A DNA stretch of 64,000 bases, from assembly GCF_016862175.1 (NCBI RefSeq), contig NZ_BOML01000012.1, positions 122,631 through 186,630 of the forward strand. Direction: 5' to 3'. The DNA comes from Paractinoplanes durhamensis (GTDB taxonomy: Bacteria > Actinomycetota > Actinomycetes > Mycobacteriales > Micromonosporaceae). The position numbers were made by a program, and so were the translations under genes. Below the pieces are notes generated by a model. That model ran no database searches, was not told where the DNA came from, and saw only the letters and a program-made list of their open reading frames with translations. The number at the start of each line of letters is the position of its first letter. Positions within the stretch are counted from its first letter, which is position 1. Positions 61,717-64,000 of the stretch are shown one piece after another.

Positions 61717-62199
61717 TCAGTCAACCAGGGAAAGCTCGTAGGTCTGACCGATCACGTCGACCCCGAAGCGCCGCAGCGGCTCCTCCGCGGCCAGGGTGAA
61801 TCCCCGGCCCAGGTAGAGCTTGCGCGCCGCGACCAGCGAGTCGGTCGTCCACAGGGTCATCCGCCGGTAGCCGGCCTTGCGGGCGAACTCGATGCACGTG
61901 TCGACGAGCCGTCCGCCGAGACCGGTTCCGCGGGCGATCGGCTCGACGAGCAGGACCCGCAGGACGGCCGTGTCGCGGTCGGTGTCACCCACGCAGAAGA
62001 TCGAGCCGACGCGACGACCGTCCAGCTCCGCGATCCACGCCGCCGCCCGAGCCGGATCGTGGTCACCGGCCCAATCCGTGACGATCCGCGCCACCATGAG
62101 CTCGAAACTGAGGTCGTAGCCGTACTCGCGCGCATAGATCTCCCCGTGCGCCTGCACCACCCAGCCGAGGTCGCCAGGCTGACCGAACTCCCGGATCAT
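61717..62199 (-). CDS. GNAT acetyltransferase
   Basis: A protein of 160 residues. The acetyl-CoA site is VLRVLLVEPIARGTGLGGRL, followed by the TDSLVAARKLYLGRGF segment that includes the usual motif B. The N-terminus (DLGWVVQAHGEIYAREYGYD) resembles the acetyltransferase halves of MarR-GNAT fusions. It is divergent from the TetR gene, and a TetR-type operator lies in the gap. Confidence 0.85.
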   Translation of the reverse strand: MIREFGQPGDLGWVVQAHGEIYAREYGYDLSFELMVARIVTDWAGDHDPARAAAWIAELDGRRVGSIFCVGDTDRDTAVLRVLLVEPIARGTGLGGRLVDTCIEFARKAGYRRMTLWTTDSLVAARKLYLGRGFTLAAEEPLRRFGVDVIGQTYELSLVD

Positions 62200-62211
62200 T
62201 CCTACCTCCCT

Positions 62212-62231
62212 ACTGAAACGACTGTTTCAGT
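62212..62231. promoter_or_regulatory. TetR-type operator
   Basis: ACTGAAAC-GACT-GTTTCAGT, a perfect 8-bp dyad between the GNAT and TetR genes. It probably binds the TetR protein and controls both. Confidence 0.75.
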
Positions 62232-62248
62232 CAGGCATACTATCCGCC

Positions 62249-62797
62249 ATGACCGACGGCCGGCGCGACGAGTTGTTGACCCTGGCCTACGCGTACGTCC
62301 GGGACCATGGCCTCTCCGATCTCACCCTGCGCCCGCTCGCCGCCGCGATCGGCACCAGCCCGCGGGTCCTGCTGTTCCTCTTCGAGAGCAAGGAAGGCCT
62401 GGTCAAGGCGCTGCTGGCCCGGGCGCGCGCCGACGAGTTGGCGCTGCTGTCCACGCTCGGCGACCACCAGGGCCTGCCGGCCATCGCCGAGGCCGTCTGG
62501 GGATGGCTTTCCGACGCGACGCACCGTCCGCTGTTGCGGCTGTGGTTCGAGGCGTACGCCCGGAGCGTCGACGGCGACCAGGGGCCCTGGGCGGGTTTCG
62601 CCGAGGGCACGGTCGCCGACTGGCTGGCCGTCCTGGCGACGGCCGACGACGATCCGGTTCGCTGCACCGCCGTGCTGGCGCTGCTCCGCGGCGCCCTGCT
62701 CGACCTGCTGGCCACCGGCGACGTCGCCCGCACCACCGCCGCCGTCCGGCGCGGTCTGCGGGCATACGCGTCACCGGTTCCCGAGGGCGGCCGGTGA
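62249..62797 (+). CDS. TetR/AcrR-family regulator
   Basis: A protein of 182 residues. The N-terminal helix-turn-helix (LSDLTLRPLAAAIGTSPRVL, about 21-40) is followed by FLFESKEGLVKALL, then a helical ligand-binding domain. Start ATG at 62249, 18 bases after the operator. Likely an autorepressor that also controls the divergent GNAT-glutaminase unit. Confidence 0.88.
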   Translation: MTDGRRDELLTLAYAYVRDHGLSDLTLRPLAAAIGTSPRVLLFLFESKEGLVKALLARARADELALLSTLGDHQGLPAIAEAVWGWLSDATHRPLLRLWFEAYARSVDGDQGPWAGFAEGTVADWLAVLATADDDPVRCTAVLALLRGALLDLLATGDVARTTAAVRRGLRAYASPVPEGGR

Positions 62798-63760
62798 CTC
62801 GGCGTCCGGGATGAGCAGCCGGGCCGCACCGCCGCCGGCGGCCGGGACGGCCCAGACGTCCGACGCTTTCGGGCCGCGCCGGACGGCGTACATGACCGTG
62901 TCGTCGTCGAGCCAGGCGGCCTGATCGTCGACGCTGCGCGTCTCGGCGAGCGGGGTGCGGCGCAGGGTGGCCAGGTCGAGCACGGTCAGGCGCCAGCCGT
63001 TGCCCGGGTCACCGCCGATCGCCTCCTTGAAGGCGATCCGGGTCCGGTCCGGCGACAGCGAGGGGCATTCGACGTTCGGCGCGACGGTCCGCACCGTCTG
63101 CGCGGCGACGTCGCCGTAGACCAGGTAGCGCCGCCCGGCCGTGGACATGGTCGCGTAGAAGTGCCGGTCGTCGACGAAGGTGACACCCCAGAAGTTCAGG
63201 TCGACGTTCCGGTACGCCCGTCCGTCCCGGCTCACCGCATACGTCTCGAGGGTGTCGACGGTTTCGCCGGTGGCGATGTCGAGCATGCCGACCCGGGTGG
63301 AGAACTTACCGCCGTTGTAGCTGTCGCCGGTGACGAAGACCGTCCAGGCCAGCACGTGCCCGCTGGGCGACACGCGGGCCCGGTTGGGCACCCCGACCAG
63401 CGGATACGTGTCCTTGATCCGAAGGTGCGAGTCGAGCACCGCAAGCTGATAGGTGGCCAGCGGCCCGTCCGACCGGAGGCAGAGCCCCGCACCCGCCGCC
63501 GCATAGACCCTATCACATGACAGACCGGACACCACCCGCGGCCCCGCAGCAGCCGCCCGCGGCACGGTCGCCACCCGCCCGTAACTGACCTGGGCGGTGC
63601 TGCGGAAGAGCAGCCGCTCCCCCGCCGACAGATCGACAGCACCGGCCGGGGCGGCCGGCGCAGCCCCACGCCGACCGGCAACAATGACATAGCCGAGGGC
63701 AACCGCAAGAAGGCCCAGAGTGAGCCCCACACAAAGCAGTACCCGCCCACGCAGGCTCAT
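62771..63760 (-). CDS. Membrane-anchored TolB-like beta-propeller protein
   Basis: A protein of 329 residues from the ATG at 63760. One N-terminal helix (about 7-27) anchors it. The rest has WD/TolB-like repeats, e.g. RVGMLDIATGETVDTLETYA, PSLSPDRTRIAFKEAI and LTVLDLATLRRTPLAETR. It probably faces outside. Its 3' end overlaps the convergent tetR gene by 27 bases. No partner recognised. Confidence 0.7.
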   Translation of the reverse strand: MSLRGRVLLCVGLTLGLLAVALGYVIVAGRRGAAPAAPAGAVDLSAGERLLFRSTAQVSYGRVATVPRAAAAGPRVVSGLSCDRVYAAAGAGLCLRSDGPLATYQLAVLDSHLRIKDTYPLVGVPNRARVSPSGHVLAWTVFVTGDSYNGGKFSTRVGMLDIATGETVDTLETYAVSRDGRAYRNVDLNFWGVTFVDDRHFYATMSTAGRRYLVYGDVAAQTVRTVAPNVECPSLSPDRTRIAFKEAIGGDPGNGWRLTVLDLATLRRTPLAETRSVDDQAAWLDDDTVMYAVRRGPKASDVWAVPAAGGGAARLLIPDAESPAALGNR

Positions 63761-63802
63761 CCGGCCCCCGCTCCGGACCTCAGCCCAGCTCCCGGGCACG
63801 GC

Positions 63803-63870
63803 ATGTTGACTGAATCAACATTGACGCAAGGCTCACATGTTGACGTGTTGATGACGTGTTGACTGTCAAC
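63803..63870. repeat. Dense TGTTGAC repeats and dyads upstream of 63760 gene
   Basis: ATGTTGA-CTGAA-TCAACAT (63803-63821), an exact tandem TGACGTGTTGA at 63841-63862, and GTTGAC-T-GTCAAC (63858-63870). The cluster suggests a multi-site operator for the TolB-like gene. Confidence 0.65.
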
Positions 63871-63897
63871 CATCACGCAGCGGTCCCGCATCGCGCG

Positions 63898-64000
63898 GCG
63901 GCCGGGCGTCGCACCGCGGCCGGGCATCGCACCGCGGCCGGGCACCGCACCGCGGCCGGGCACCGCACCGCGGCCGGGCACCGCACCGCGGCCGGGCACC
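63898..64000. repeat. 18-bp tandem repeat continuing past the window
   Basis: About 5.7 copies of GCGGCCGGGCACCGCACC, the first two with one or two changes. Read on the minus strand it would encode GRGAVP hexapeptides; a real gene there cannot be judged because the other end is outside. Confidence 0.85.

Noticed and set aside
63757..63999. 80-codon minus-strand frame with GRGAVP repeats
   Set aside because: It is generated by the 18-bp tandem array and enters from outside the window; no evidence that it is translated.
1..64000. CRISPR array, rRNA, tRNA, complete transposase or phage genes
   Set aside because: None seen. The 18-bp and 53-bp repeats lack the spacer structure of a CRISPR array, and no cloverleaf or transposase motif was recognised.

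Overview
The window reads as chromosome of a high-GC, Gram-positive actinomycete. Evidence for this is the strong G/C third-position bias, frequent GTG starts, an rbpA gene behind a SigR-type promoter, an adjacent lnt/ppm1 pair, a mycosin protease, an FxsA protein and a CbtAB cobalt importer under a cobalamin riboswitch. The overall style fits Micromonosporaceae (Actinoplanes-like), but no rRNA or tRNA gene is present to settle the genus. I saw no CRISPR array, intact insertion sequence or prophage.

Layout. 1-1271: end of a polymorphic-toxin-like gene and a repeat-type immunity candidate. 1291-11140: scattered housekeeping and exported functions (hydrolase, deaminase, secreted zinc protease, GH114 lipoprotein, DUF72, MFS pump, DoxX, two YcxB-like membrane proteins). 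11248-14067: a decayed patch with fragments of an endonuclease VII, a pyridoxamine-oxidase-like gene and an Fe(II)/2-oxoglutarate oxygenase, plus three strong inverted repeats. 14108-16713: DapA-like aldolase and an XRE regulator divergent from an FMN reductase. 16746-20547: three translationally coupled genes encoding a polytopic membrane protein, a CHAT caspase-like protease and a Trypco1 protein, a likely biological-conflict system. 20770-28105: a LacI-controlled sugar operon (binding protein, two permeases, a GH144-like lipoprotein, a GH39 enzyme) with a perfect operator lying over the lacI start. 28110-40744: mycosin, cbtBA, an ArsR-SRPBCC-hydrolase operon, phosphotransferase, reductase, coiled-coil protein, rbpA, fxsA, ppm1, lnt.

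41197-51107: a lysine-degradation cluster of the 3,5-diaminohexanoate type (kamA divergent from kdd, an amidohydrolase, kamD, kamE, kal and a MutL-like reactivase). A two-gene RloA/RloB-type defence cassette (43647-45405) sits inside this operon, between the two subunits of the B12-dependent lysine 5,6-aminomutase, and its last stop codon overlaps the kamE start codon. The expected keto-acid cleavage enzyme gene (kce) is not in the window.

52856-58046: a six-gene operon with PP2C phosphatase, protein-kinase-like protein, TerY-type VWA protein, a small membrane protein, a zinc-ribbon membrane protein and a small GN-rich protein. It looks like a TerY-P phosphorylation triad with membrane-bound partners of unknown function and is, with the CHAT operon, the best candidate for an undescribed system. 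58082-63760: AsnC regulator, acyl-CoA dehydrogenase, 5'-3' exonuclease, glutaminase, GNAT, TetR and a TolB-like anchored protein. The right edge runs into an 18-bp tandem repeat that continues beyond the window.
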